64,000 nucleotides of DNA from NCBI RefSeq assembly GCF_013141695.1, contig NZ_WHNY01000043.1, forward strand, positions 1 through 64,000, read 5' to 3'. How positions within the stretch are numbered: position 1 is the first letter of the stretch; every line of letters starts with the position of its first letter. The notes under the pieces were generated by a model that did not search any database, was not told the origin of the DNA, and saw nothing but the letters and a program-made list of their open reading frames with translations. Below are positions 16,258 through 25,870 of the stretch, piece after piece. Source of the DNA: Paenibacillus plantarum (GTDB lineage Bacteria > Bacillota > Bacilli > Paenibacillales > NBRC-103111). The translations under genes and the position numbers were made by a program.

Positions 16258-17169
16258 TTAATCCAAAAATTTGGCAAAGCGTTCCGTGATTTGGATGCCT
16301 CTGTGCCAATCGGTTCCTCCGTCTTCAATCGTCCAGCACGCCTCCAACACACCTCGTGCCACACCCCACATCGCGATTCGTCGAGGGTCAAGACCAAGTC
16401 GATCAGCCATAATCGCTATCCTGTTCCGCAGCACCTGTTCGCAGTCGCCACCCCGATCCTCGTAGTTAAGCAGATACTGGATCGTATCAAAATGGATGTC
16501 ACCGATGATTCCTTTGGGGTCAATGACAGCCCATTTCTCTTCGTCTTGGCGAAGAATGTTATCATGATGCAGATCGCCATGCAGTAAGAGATTCTCATTC
16601 GTGGTCGCGATGAGATATTCCAGACATTCTTCGGCATTCTCCACCCAGCTCGGTGGCAGTGGTCCTTCAATTTCCATGTCTTTGATTCGCTCTCGGTAAC
16701 GCTCAATTGCCGCAAAATGCTGTTTCATTGACGGGTACAGACTCCCCGGTGGTGGCGAAAGGTGAAGGCGGCGAAACACATCGCAAAAGATATCCGTCGC
16801 TAGTGCATCATTCTCAATTGTCGACAAAGGTTTGCCAGGCACGGCACCCTCCAGTAGTGCAACTCCCCATTCCTCATCTGCATCTAGCACATGAATTGCC
16901 CCTCGGCCCTCAAAGGCACGAAGAACACTAACTTCTCTAGATAGCTCATCCTTCTTAAAAGATAATTTAAGGACGACTCGTTTCCCATCACTGCGCGTTG
17001 CGCGGAGCACGAAGTTATAGGATAAATTAGGAAATGGAACTTCAGGGCTACAGTCGAAACGGCTTGCACAGTCCGCGATTAGCCTTGGCAGCGCCTCCGA
17101 CCAGGCGACACCTCGCTCACCGTGGAGTTCGTGCATTCTTTTTATAAATGTATCGGGGATCACAATCAT
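16258..17169 (-). CDS. APH(6)/hydroxyurea-type small-molecule phosphotransferase
   Basis: A 303-residue kinase of the aminoglycoside 6-phosphotransferase/hydroxyurea phosphotransferase family. LLHGDLHHDNIL supplies the catalytic Asp and the Mg-binding Asn, and WAVIDPKGIIGD supplies the second Mg-binding Asp. The lysine of RVVLKLSF is the ATP-binding candidate. The family transfers phosphate from ATP to streptomycin or hydroxyurea, and many members have no known substrate. It stands next to other accessory genes and has no mobile-element flanks. Family membership is secure; an actual resistance role is inference. Confidence 0.88.
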   Translation of the reverse strand: MIVIPDTFIKRMHELHGERGVAWSEALPRLIADCASRFDCSPEVPFPNLSYNFVLRATRSDGKRVVLKLSFKKDELSREVSVLRAFEGRGAIHVLDADEEWGVALLEGAVPGKPLSTIENDALATDIFCDVFRRLHLSPPPGSLYPSMKQHFAAIERYRERIKDMEIEGPLPPSWVENAEECLEYLIATTNENLLLHGDLHHDNILRQDEEKWAVIDPKGIIGDIHFDTIQYLLNYEDRGGDCEQVLRNRIAIMADRLGLDPRRIAMWGVARGVLEACWTIEDGGTDWHRGIQITERFAKFLD

Positions 17170-17190
17170 GCCGGAATGGCTCCTTTCAGG

Positions 17191-17475
17191 TTAATGATGT
17201 GTACTAGTTCTCAGCCTACAAAACAAAATTGCTATAAATATCCAACAGATGGCACCCATTATATACGGTAAAAGTCTAAAGTTATAATTGATCACATCAT
17301 CCATTCCTAGAAGCAGTTTAATAGGGAATTGAATGTTTGAAAATAAGTTAGCGTATATTTGGTATTTTCCTTCGGTTACTCCCCTTTTCCATCCTAATTC
17401 ATCAATGAACCACGCTAAGATTGTTAGAAGTGTATAAAGTGATAAAGAGGCCATGCACCATTTTACATATCTCAT
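17191..17475 (-). CDS. Small membrane protein of unknown function
   Basis: A 94-residue protein with two membrane segments (ASLSLYTLLTILAWFI and LLPYIMGAICWIFIAILF) separated by a loop of about 45 residues, and a basic C-terminal end. AAGGAG lies 11 nt before ATG 17475. It lies 21 bp upstream of the APH(6)-like gene on the same strand, so the two may be cotranscribed. No family was recognised. Confidence 0.65.
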   Translation of the reverse strand: MRYVKWCMASLSLYTLLTILAWFIDELGWKRGVTEGKYQIYANLFSNIQFPIKLLLGMDDVINYNFRLLPYIMGAICWIFIAILFCRLRTSTHH

Positions 17476-17511
17476 TTAAAAATGAACTCCTTACTTATAG
17501 CGCGTTAATTA

Positions 17512-18324
17512 TCAGCAATTGATTACACCCATAAATCTCTCAATTGCAACAGCAACACCATCGTTATCATTCGAATCGGTTACGTGCGCTGCACAATTTT
17601 TCAGTTCAATAATCGCGTTCTCCATTGCAATTGGAACTCCGCACATTTGGAATAGTCCTAAATCGTTAAAGTCATCTCCGAATACCATTACATTTTCTGG
17701 CTTCACCCCGATATCGTTAAGCACCCATTGCACAGCTTCTTCCTTTGATGCTGATTTTTGCATGATTTGAATTAATGCCCCGCCATCGGTTGCGATTACG
17801 TTCACATGGTCACCGAATTGCTCTATTATATCCCTCCATGTGCTATAACCTTGAACCAAAATTTTGGTTGGGGAGAGTGAACTAAATAAATCGTTATTCA
17901 TAATCTCGGGGTTCGGATCATTCGTACGGAGGCCGAAATGAGTACGTTGCGAGTCCGGAATAGGTGTACATGCATACCAAGAATCATTAACCTCATATGA
18001 AATGAAGGATTGAGGAGCTTGTAACTCGATGAATTGGTTAATCTGTTGGCAAATCTCATTTGGGATACTAATGTGAAGCTGAGTTTGCTTAGACTTGCAT
18101 GTTACTAGAGCACCATTATAATAAACCAAGTAGTCTACAAAAGGAAAATTTTGTACAAATTGATTAGCTGCTCTAGGCGGTCGCGCCGTGGCAACAATAA
18201 TAGGAATCCCAGAATCAAAACATCTTTTAACACTCTGATAATTTCTAGGTGATATGGATTTGTCACTACCGAGCAATGTTCCGTCCAAGTCTAATACAAT
18301 TGCCTGTATGTCCGACATCTGCAT
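17512..18324 (-). CDS. Cof-type HAD-IIB phosphatase
   Basis: A 270-residue HAD hydrolase: motif I is VLDLDGTLL (nucleophile Asp and acid/base Asp), motif II is the Thr of IIVATARP, motif III is the Lys of SKEEAVQWV and motif IV is VMVFGDDFNDLGLF. The C2B cap lies between motifs II and III. Cof-type enzymes dephosphorylate sugar phosphates, flavin or pyridoxal phosphates, usually with broad specificity. It is cytoplasmic. The gene is 36 bp upstream of the small membrane protein at 17191 on the same strand. GGAGAG lies before ATG 18324. Confidence 0.92.
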   Translation of the reverse strand: MQMSDIQAIVLDLDGTLLGSDKSISPRNYQSVKRCFDSGIPIIVATARPPRAANQFVQNFPFVDYLVYYNGALVTCKSKQTQLHISIPNEICQQINQFIELQAPQSFISYEVNDSWYACTPIPDSQRTHFGLRTNDPNPEIMNNDLFSSLSPTKILVQGYSTWRDIIEQFGDHVNVIATDGGALIQIMQKSASKEEAVQWVLNDIGVKPENVMVFGDDFNDLGLFQMCGVPIAMENAIIELKNCAAHVTDSNDNDGVAVAIERFMGVINC

Positions 18325-18425
18325 CTCTCCTCACAAATAATTCTTCCAAATATAACCTAATTACAGGAGAGAAGATAGACTCAATTTTGAATTAATTTGC
18401 CCGTCCCCTATTTATTCACATAAAA

Positions 18426-18456
18426 AAGCTGCATAGAATTAAATTCTACGCAGCTT
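18426..18456 (-). terminator. Strong terminator after the deacetylase gene
   Basis: A 15-bp stem with one mismatch (18426-18440 with 18442-18456), followed on the minus strand by TTTTTTA. It closes the locus B transcript. Confidence 0.88.
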
Positions 18457-18515
18457 CTCTCAACTACCTCTCAATATTCATGTTGTATGAATAATATCCA
18501 AATTACTGCTCCTAA

Positions 18516-19130
18516 TTATGACTCCGACATTTGCAAAAGCTCACTAACCGTTACAAGTCGATAACCTTGGTCTGTCAGTTCCTTTGCCAAAATTCGGACG
18601 GCCTCTATCGTTTGAGAACGATCTCCAAAACCATCATGAAAGAGTAAGATGCTCCCACATCCGACCTGCGCTCGGGTTACCTCAAGAATGTGGTCAACCC
18701 CAGGCATCTCCCAATCCCTTGTGCCTCCGTTATTGGATCCAATGACAGGGTAACCCATTTTGTCAGTAATCGCTTGAACCTCCTCGTTGAAATCCAAGTA
18801 AGGTGGACGCATGACAACTGGCTTAGTTCCTGTTACCTCAGTAATTAATTCGTCCGTAACAAGAAGTTCTCTCTCACATTCTTCCAAGCTAATTTGGGTC
18901 ATAAAAGGATGAGAGAAAGTATGGTTCCCAATTTCATGTTTCCTGACATGAACATCAAGCGCGGTCTCGGGATATAGTTCGATTTGTTTTCCCATCATAA
19001 AAAAAGTAGCACGACCGGAAACCTCATCGAAAATATCTAGCAATTGAGGCGTATACTCTGGGTTAGGGCCATCATCAAATGTAAAAGCAACAGCTTTCTG
19101 TGTTGTTGAAACTTGTTGAATGATATTCAT
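18516..19130 (-). CDS. Polysaccharide deacetylase (NodB/CE4 family), no signal peptide
   Basis: A 204-residue NodB-homology domain. FTFDDGPNP gives the catalytic-base and metal Asp pair, EIGNHTFSHPFM gives the two metal His, RPPYLDF is motif 3, and ILLFHDG near residue 170 is the late catalytic His motif. The metal triad is therefore complete. CE4 enzymes remove N- or O-acetyl groups from chitin, peptidoglycan or xylan. Unlike most of them, this one lacks an export signal. It starts 54 bp after the GH74 gene with GGAGGG before ATG and ends at a strong terminator, so it may be the last gene of the xyloglucan locus. An intracellular role on imported acetylated oligosaccharides is inference. Confidence 0.88.
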   Translation of the reverse strand: MNIIQQVSTTQKAVAFTFDDGPNPEYTPQLLDIFDEVSGRATFFMMGKQIELYPETALDVHVRKHEIGNHTFSHPFMTQISLEECERELLVTDELITEVTGTKPVVMRPPYLDFNEEVQAITDKMGYPVIGSNNGGTRDWEMPGVDHILEVTRAQVGCGSILLFHDGFGDRSQTIEAVRILAKELTDQGYRLVTVSELLQMSES

Positions 19131-19184
19131 GCGTTTAGCCCTCCATCTGTTTGAACTCTACATTTCCTTCGACGCCATAGGTAC

Positions 19185-22100
19185 TTATGGCAATACCAAC
19201 TTCAACTCCCCGAATGCCGACGTACTCGACCAGTTATTGGATGTTCCTGCCCATACTGTCTGGCTTTGTCGACCGTTCCCATCATCCTCGTCATTGTTCG
19301 CCACGTCGAAGCCGATCGTCATCCCCGCTGATGGTGTAATGCCAAGTGAACTCCACGGAATTGCCATTTCCACACTGTATCCAGCTGGTATCGTGGCCCA
19401 TGCATGCTGCACGCCGTTCGTGAGGCTTCGAGCCTCATACAGAGCGGAGTCGTTCCAACCTTTGATAAATTGCCGGTCATAGCTGTCATATGTTGCGCCT
19501 TGGTTATGATTACCGTCAATATAAATCTCAACGGAATCGTCGGAGTAAGGCTCCGCCGAATTGTTATACAGATTTCCGTCGGTGACGATGACCCCGACAT
19601 ACAAATAAGTATCATCCCATAATACCCCAAATTGCGCCTGGTTGTTAGAAGTTCCGATCACGTTTTTGTTCACTTGCTTCGTTATGGCCCATGTTGTTTC
19701 GTTCAGCGAGCCATCGACTAGGATGGTGGAACTCGTTTTAGTAACAGGGATCAGCGTGTAAGACGCATCCATTGTGACGCTGACTGAGTTGCTCGCCGCC
19801 GACACATTGTTTTCCGCATCTTTCGCTTTTACAGTAAAACTGTAGCTAGTTCCCGGCGTTAACCCGGTGACCGTATAAGTCGTCGAAGTTACCGTTGCAA
19901 CTAGGTTTCCGCTGTTATAAATTTCGTATCCGGTAACACCTACATTATCAGTAGAAGCCGTCCAAGACAATACTGCAGTTCGGTCCGTGTGTGAAGGCGA
20001 TGTCAAATTCAATGGAACTGTAGGCGGCTGTGTATCCCCAATGGAGACCGTGGAAAGCTGCAGGCTTCCGAATGCGGACGTATTCGTCCAGTTGTCGTTC
20101 GTTCCAGCCCACAACAGCTGGCTTTCCCTGCCGGTTCCGGTGTCGGTGTCATTGTTCGCGACGTCAAAGCCGATGGTCATGCCGGCAGATGGTGTAAGGC
20201 CGAGCGTGCTCCAAGGAATCGCTAACTCCACGCTGTATCCACCTGGAATCTGCGCCCATCCATGCAGCACTCCGTTTGGCATCACTCTCTGCAGCCAGAG
20301 CGTGCTGTCGTTCCAACCCTTGACATACTGCTGGTCATAGCTGTCATAAGTTGCGCCCTTATTGTTGTTGCTATCGATATAGATTTCGATGGAGTCATCA
20401 TAATAAGGTTGCACAGATGTATTGTACAACTTACCGTCGATGACTTTGACTCCTACATACAAATAAGTATTGTCCCAGAGCGAGCTGAATTCCGCCGTAT
20501 TGTTCGGAGTGCCAATAATCGGTTTCTTTAATTGCTTGAACGTGGACCATACTTGTTCGTCCAGGGATCCGTTAACGGTAATGGCGGTAATGGATTTCTT
20601 TGCTTGAAACAGGTACGGGTCTGTCGTGACGCTAAGCGGAGCGCTCACTCCGGACATGTTGCCTGCTGCATCTCTTGCCTTTACGCTGAATGTATAAGCG
20701 GTGTTCGCTGCAAGATTGGTTGCGGAATATGTGTTGGATGATACAGTTCCTATCAATGCTGGACCTTGATACACCTCATATTGGGTTACACCAGTATTGT
20801 CCGAGGATACATCCCAAGACAATTCTGCCGTAGTCTCGCTTTTTGCCAATAAGCGCAAATTCCCAGGAACTGTCGGCGGCGTGAAATCGCGATTATGAAC
20901 GACTTTCACATTGTCAAATTCAACACTCGTCTTGAAGGCATATAGGCCGATTTTGCCCGAGACATGGCTCGTATCCGTAACGGATAATTCCTTGAACCCA
21001 TTCACATATAACTCGAGTGTGCTGTTGTTTAATACTGCGGTGAACGAGTAAACTTCATTCGTCGTCATCGTATAATTTTTCTGAATCAGGATCGTGACGG
21101 TTCCGTTCACCGATTTGCCAATCTGCAGCTTGCCTGCTTTGATTCGGAAATAGTAAAAATTGTTCGGATCTTGATAACGAGCCGTAATACCTGCTGCCAG
21201 GTCAATATCATTTTGGGTAAGTTTGATATTCGTTTCCACGCTATAATTGGTATATGTGCTGGTGTCGACTGTGCTGAACGCATTCGTCCCCAGCCAGGAA
21301 GATTGCTTATAAACTTTGGATCCGCCTGATGTTACGACAGACCATGTACCGTTCGCAGGCGTCCAACCATCCGCTACCCCATCCTGAAAATCGTCGCTGA
21401 AGGCAAGCGTGCCTGGGCCTGACGCAGTTGTCGCAGCCAGTGTGTTGCTAGCTACTGACGCGCTCCCTGCACCGTCTACGGAACGAACTGTAACCGAGTA
21501 TGTTCGGTCGGGCAACAATCCCGTGAGTGTATACGTCGTGCCCGAGGTAGAAGCCACCTGTTTGGTTCCGACGTAAAGGGTATAACCAACTACGCCAGAA
21601 AGATTGGATGGCGGACTCCAACTCAGACTAAGCGTAGTGAGTGACGCGGATGTCGTTATCAGATTCGTCGGAGGTGCCGGCGGAGGCGCTGTTGTCACAC
21701 TCAGCGCATTGCTCGAAGCTGAGAGATTGCCCGCTCCATCTTTGGCTTTCACCGTAAACGAATAGGTGGTGCTAGGCGTTAAACCGTTTACAGTGTAGTT
21801 TGTACTCGAAAGCGTTGTCGTGGCACCGACATAGACGCCTCCGTTGTAAATGTTGTACCCCGCTACACCGGTGTTATCGGTTGAAGCTGTCCAAGAGAGG
21901 TTAACGCTCGTAGACGTATGCGACGGGGATGACAGGTTCGAAGGAGCTGTAGGCGGCTCCGTGTCGGTTCCTTCGCTCATCAAAGTGTCACCGTAAAAAA
22001 CACCGGTTCCGTTCGTTCCGATATAAACACGCCCCCATGTTTGACGGTCGCCTTCCATCGTATTGGCTTCAGCGCCAATCGCCGGATCGATGACGTCAAT

Positions 22101-24116
22101 CTTCACCCAGGTCGTGCCGAAATCATCGGATCGGAAAATACCCACACTATTATCCACCTTGCCATAGACGAAGACAGTGGGATCCTGAGAACCTAACTTA
22201 TTCTTACCAAATGCAAACAATGTCGCCTGCTGCACATTCGGCAGCTGCGTCCAAGAATCGCCGGAGTTGCTGGAACGCCAGAGACCTCCCCCATCCAGGC
22301 TAACCCACACTTCTCCCGCCTTACCCGGAGCTGCCTTGACACTGAAATACGCGGGAGTTTTCGCCGGAATTGTTGGCATCGTGGACGCAACATTCCAAGA
22401 CGCGCCACCGTCTGTGCTGCGGAATAGTTTCCACGTGTTACGTTCCAATAGATAGAACGTATTGCTATTGACGCGATCAGACGCTAGCGGCTGGTACCAG
22501 ACCCAGAAATCGTGTACGGTTCCGGATGGTGCACCTGTTCCCGGTGTCCAAGATTGTCCACGGTCGGTTGAATATAACGGACTTCCGTGCTGCGGAACCC
22601 AGACCATCGTTTCGCTGCCAGCCGATACGGCGATGCGGCCAGCGATTCCGGGCGGATTGGGAAATGCCGTCCAGGTTGCCCCATTGTTGGTACTGTAGCC
22701 GCCACCCCCTGAGCCGGCATAACGGGTGGAACCTACCCGAGCGATGAAGTTCGGATTACTCTCTTGAAAATCGATGGAAACCGTATCACCTAGTGACGGA
22801 CTGCCTAATTTGCTGCTTGGATACGTCGTGAGCGACGTATGACGCATACCATCGACATCCGCATGCCCGCTAAGCAGCGGTGCACCGATCGGCGTACTGC
22901 GTAAAGCGAACGTCACCACTTCCTCGTGGCCCTCTTCGTACGTATACCAGTGGGACGGACTTGCCGTTATATCATCTGTGCGCCATGTGCCGTAAAAGTC
23001 GGTTAACCATACCCGATTTGGAAAATGGGGATCGATGGTCAAGGTCGATGTATTAGCAGCAAACCAATTACTCGTCCACCAGGGAACATTCTGATGTTTG
23101 ACGAAGGTGATTTGCGACCAATTCAGGCCTCCATTGGTCGACCGGTAGATCGGCGCTGGCGTGTTCGAACCATCTTCTACAGCTGTCATCACGATGTTCG
23201 GGTTTGTAGGGTCTACCGTAATGCCGTTGTATCTCCCTACCCCCGGGGGCGAAATGTCGGTCCATACGCCGTTTGCAAACTTAGTGACACCAGATTCATA
23301 AGTGACATATAGGGTGCCGCCATCCGCCAGAACAGCCCGACGTGGAGTAAGCGGGCTTCCATTCATCAGCGTCCATGTTGTCCCCCCATTCACACTCTGG
23401 TAGATACCAGTGCCTTTGACCCCGACATAGATGGTTTGTGTCGAAATGCCGGGAGATCCTGTACTCTTATCAAATAAAACAAAATTGAGACCAGTCGGAG
23501 CAGCACCGATGCTCGGGAAGTTAGCAACTTGCTCCCATGAGCCTACGCTGGCCCCCGATGTGCTTTTCCACAGCCCGTCATAACGAGTTCCCATATAAAT
23601 GATTTGGCTATTATTGGGGTCTACCGCAAGCCGTTCACCCAAATCTCGTCCCGGCCCGTTGCCATAATGCCTGGGAGCGAACCCGGTTGACGCCCATGTG
23701 ACTCCCCGATCTGTTGATTTCAGAATATCCGCAGGAGCTCCTACATAGTCGAACTTGCCCGCTGCAACGTAAACCACATTCGGATCTGCCGGATCAAGGG
23801 CGATGCTGTCAATGCCGTACAGATTGTATTTCTCTCTTGGAAGCGCATTCAATAATGGAATCCACTTCTGATTAACGGAGTCCCACCGTAAGGCTCCGCC
23901 GACGTCGGTGCGAATATAGACGAGATTCGGCTCAGTCGGATGAATGGCAATTCCAGTTACAAATCCGCCACCACCGATGCTAACATTTTGCCAATTATAA
24001 GGCTCTTGCTGAGCGGCGTTGACGGAAGATGCGGTAAATAGCAGCATACCGATCAAAAAAAAGAACATCATGAAACCGTGCAATTTCCACCTTTTCGAAA
24101 ATTCCAAAGCAATCAT
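19185..24116 (-). CDS. Large secreted GH74 xyloglucanase-like enzyme with FN3, LamG-like and CBM9 modules
   Basis: A 1643-residue exported enzyme. The signal peptide (residues 1-34) ends in VNA. Residues about 36-715 form the paired beta-propellers of GH74 xyloglucan endoglucanases, with Asp-box repeats such as STDRGVTW and STDGGASW. The two catalytic aspartates are visible: Asp71 in IRTDVGGA and Asp449 in VSIDFQESNP. Then come FN3 (718-805), FN3 (808-898), a LamG/DUF1080-like beta-sandwich (900-1075), FN3 (1078-1165), a CBM9-like module (1168-1358), FN3 (1362-1445) and a second CBM9-like module (1452-1643). CBM9 binds chain ends of beta-glucans. There is no sortase or SLH anchor, so it should be released. 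It follows the binding-protein gene across a hairpin at 24209-24252. GGGAGGG precedes ATG 24116. Confidence 0.93.
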   Translation of the reverse strand: MIALEFSKRWKLHGFMMFFFLIGMLLFTASSVNAAQQEPYNWQNVSIGGGGFVTGIAIHPTEPNLVYIRTDVGGALRWDSVNQKWIPLLNALPREKYNLYGIDSIALDPADPNVVYVAAGKFDYVGAPADILKSTDRGVTWASTGFAPRHYGNGPGRDLGERLAVDPNNSQIIYMGTRYDGLWKSTSGASVGSWEQVANFPSIGAAPTGLNFVLFDKSTGSPGISTQTIYVGVKGTGIYQSVNGGTTWTLMNGSPLTPRRAVLADGGTLYVTYESGVTKFANGVWTDISPPGVGRYNGITVDPTNPNIVMTAVEDGSNTPAPIYRSTNGGLNWSQITFVKHQNVPWWTSNWFAANTSTLTIDPHFPNRVWLTDFYGTWRTDDITASPSHWYTYEEGHEEVVTFALRSTPIGAPLLSGHADVDGMRHTSLTTYPSSKLGSPSLGDTVSIDFQESNPNFIARVGSTRYAGSGGGGYSTNNGATWTAFPNPPGIAGRIAVSAGSETMVWVPQHGSPLYSTDRGQSWTPGTGAPSGTVHDFWVWYQPLASDRVNSNTFYLLERNTWKLFRSTDGGASWNVASTMPTIPAKTPAYFSVKAAPGKAGEVWVSLDGGGLWRSSNSGDSWTQLPNVQQATLFAFGKNKLGSQDPTVFVYGKVDNSVGIFRSDDFGTTWVKIDVIDPAIGAEANTMEGDRQTWGRVYIGTNGTGVFYGDTLMSEGTDTEPPTAPSNLSSPSHTSTSVNLSWTASTDNTGVAGYNIYNGGVYVGATTTLSSTNYTVNGLTPSTTYSFTVKAKDGAGNLSASSNALSVTTAPPPAPPTNLITTSASLTTLSLSWSPPSNLSGVVGYTLYVGTKQVASTSGTTYTLTGLLPDRTYSVTVRSVDGAGSASVASNTLAATTASGPGTLAFSDDFQDGVADGWTPANGTWSVVTSGGSKVYKQSSWLGTNAFSTVDTSTYTNYSVETNIKLTQNDIDLAAGITARYQDPNNFYYFRIKAGKLQIGKSVNGTVTILIQKNYTMTTNEVYSFTAVLNNSTLELYVNGFKELSVTDTSHVSGKIGLYAFKTSVEFDNVKVVHNRDFTPPTVPGNLRLLAKSETTAELSWDVSSDNTGVTQYEVYQGPALIGTVSSNTYSATNLAANTAYTFSVKARDAAGNMSGVSAPLSVTTDPYLFQAKKSITAITVNGSLDEQVWSTFKQLKKPIIGTPNNTAEFSSLWDNTYLYVGVKVIDGKLYNTSVQPYYDDSIEIYIDSNNNKGATYDSYDQQYVKGWNDSTLWLQRVMPNGVLHGWAQIPGGYSVELAIPWSTLGLTPSAGMTIGFDVANNDTDTGTGRESQLLWAGTNDNWTNTSAFGSLQLSTVSIGDTQPPTVPLNLTSPSHTDRTAVLSWTASTDNVGVTGYEIYNSGNLVATVTSTTYTVTGLTPGTSYSFTVKAKDAENNVSAASNSVSVTMDASYTLIPVTKTSSTILVDGSLNETTWAITKQVNKNVIGTSNNQAQFGVLWDDTYLYVGVIVTDGNLYNNSAEPYSDDSVEIYIDGNHNQGATYDSYDRQFIKGWNDSALYEARSLTNGVQHAWATIPAGYSVEMAIPWSSLGITPSAGMTIGFDVANNDEDDGNGRQSQTVWAGTSNNWSSTSAFGELKLVLP

Positions 24117-24208
24117 CCCAATTCCCTCCCATAATGGATATCATCTTGCTTGACTTACAGCATTCATCCCCCCTTTACTTACTCATACTTTCATAAAGGC
24201 ACAGCGAA

Positions 24209-24252
24209 TGCGGCAGCCTGCACCGCCTAAGCGTTATCGTCAGACTGCCGCA
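24209..24252 (-). promoter_or_regulatory. Intercistronic hairpin between binding protein and GH74 genes
   Basis: TGCGGCAG (24209-24216) pairs with CTGCCGCA (24245-24252), enclosing a GC-rich loop of 28 nt. No T run follows on the minus strand, so it is more likely an mRNA 3' stabiliser for the highly needed binding protein, or a partial stop, than a full terminator. Confidence 0.55.
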
Positions 24253-24257
24253 CTGCA

Positions 24258-25796
24258 TTATTTACGAGTTGTCGCGTACCATGTGTTGATTTCGTCGTAG
24301 CTCGTTTGGCCGCCGGCTTTTTTGAATTTGTCTGTGAAGGCGTCAAATCCTGTAAGCTGCTCGCCGCCGACAATGACTTTGACGGCATAATCATTAACCA
24401 TCTGATTCAGCTGCGCATTTTCCTTGGAGTAATTCGGGAAGTACGGCGCTAAACCGAGCGGATTCTGCTTGAATACTTCCGGCTTTTGCAACTTGTTCAA
24501 GAATTCCCAGCCCTTGTAGAGGCGGTCATCTTTACGGACGCGTGCTTGCCAATAGATCGGATATTTGGTTTCATCGATACCTGTCAAATAGTTGCTGGCA
24601 GAGCCGCGCTCGTCATTGAAAATCGGCAAAATCGGATAATAATTTCCTTCTTTGACTGTATGGTGCGTGCCCTCTACACCGATCGCCATGTTTTTGAACG
24701 TATCCGGTTCCAGCTTGGCGTCCATCCATTTGATCGCATCTTCCGGATGCTTGGAAGCTTTCGGAATAAAGGTCAGCCTATCAAATCCCGAAGACTGTGC
24801 CAAACCTGCCTTGCCGTCTTTGCCCGTCAGCGCAGGAATGTACGCATAGGTGGCGCTTGGGAAATTTTTCTTCAGCGCATCGTCAATCGACGGAATGTCT
24901 GCCCAATGCAACACGATGGCGCCTGCCTTACCATTTGTAAACTTCTCTTTCACAGTTGCGTCCTTGTTGATCGCAAACTCTGGATCAAGCAGCCCTTGCT
25001 TATAAAGATCGGTCATATAAGTCAAATATTCCTTAAAAGCAGGATTCATCGCGCGAGGAACCAACTTGCCACTCACATCGTTCCAATCGTTCACCATGCC
25101 GAAAGCGCCGACGAGGTTGTCGACCAATGGATTGTCGCCTTTAATAGCCATCGGAATATTTTTGGCTCCGTTACCACCAGGATCCTTCTCCTTGAACGCC
25201 TTGAGTACAACCAACAGCTCGTCAAGCGTTGTCGGGACTTTCAGACCCAGCTTATCCAACCAATCCTTGCGGATCATCAGACTCGTACCGACTGATTCGA
25301 GGGTTCGCGTCGGAATGGCATAGATTTTACCGTCGACTTTGGCCATTTCCAGTGTCTCTTTGGACAACGATGCTTTGATGTTTTTACCGTACTTCTCAAT
25401 AAGCGGAGTCAGATCGACCAATGCGCCTTTTTTGGCATAGTCGGCATAGATCGCTTTGGAACTGCTGTCCCCAGCTGTCGAGACGATGTCATAAGGCTCC
25501 GAGGAAGCAATCAGAAGGTTGAGTTTGTCCTCCGGCTTATCGACCGGAAGTGCTTCGTAATTGACTTTGTACCCGGTCTTCTCTTCCAACATCATGGCGA
25601 TCGGGTCTTTAGCGAAGTTAGGGCCCAGTCGCATAAGCGCTTTCAGTTCAGGCTTGGGGCCCGCAGTCGCTGGCTGTGTGGACGGGGCCGGGGTTGGGGA
25701 GCTGCTTTTCTCACCTTCGCTACTTGCGCCACAAGCGGTAAGCAGCATCAGGCTGACTGCGACAGGGAGCGCAGCCCATTTCATCGTTTTCTTCAT
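24258..25796 (-). CDS. Extracellular solute-binding lipoprotein of the locus B importer (LplA-like)
   Basis: A 512-residue protein with lipobox LTAC (Cys22), a Ser/Thr/Pro-rich tether and a large type-1 binding fold. Recognisable LplA-type segments are ESVGTSLMIRKDWLDKLGLKV and the following TLDELLVVLKAFKEKDPGGNG. Given the adjacent GH74 enzyme, it probably binds xyloglucan oligosaccharides, but this is context and not residue evidence. GGAGGG lies before ATG 25796. It follows permease LplC by 74 bp. Confidence 0.93.
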   Translation of the reverse strand: MKKTMKWAALPVAVSLMLLTACGASSEGEKSSSPTPAPSTQPATAGPKPELKALMRLGPNFAKDPIAMMLEEKTGYKVNYEALPVDKPEDKLNLLIASSEPYDIVSTAGDSSSKAIYADYAKKGALVDLTPLIEKYGKNIKASLSKETLEMAKVDGKIYAIPTRTLESVGTSLMIRKDWLDKLGLKVPTTLDELLVVLKAFKEKDPGGNGAKNIPMAIKGDNPLVDNLVGAFGMVNDWNDVSGKLVPRAMNPAFKEYLTYMTDLYKQGLLDPEFAINKDATVKEKFTNGKAGAIVLHWADIPSIDDALKKNFPSATYAYIPALTGKDGKAGLAQSSGFDRLTFIPKASKHPEDAIKWMDAKLEPDTFKNMAIGVEGTHHTVKEGNYYPILPIFNDERGSASNYLTGIDETKYPIYWQARVRKDDRLYKGWEFLNKLQKPEVFKQNPLGLAPYFPNYSKENAQLNQMVNDYAVKVIVGGEQLTGFDAFTDKFKKAGGQTSYDEINTWYATTRK

Positions 25797-25870
25797 TTTT
25801 TAAACCCTCCTATATATGTTGTGAAATTTATCATTAAGCAGCGGTGGATTCCGCCGGCGTTAATGCAGCA

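Noticed and set aside
16258..17169. Acquired antibiotic-resistance gene on a mobile element
   Set aside because: The APH(6)-like kinase has no transposase, integron or repeat flanks and base composition like its neighbours; chromosomal homologues of this family are common in Bacilli.
24486..25295. Long plus-strand frame of 269 codons opposite the locus B binding protein
   Set aside because: It lies fully antisense to a gene with clear homology and lipobox, has no ribosome site, and its protein composition (rich in Arg, His, Ile, Cys) is typical of a shadow frame.
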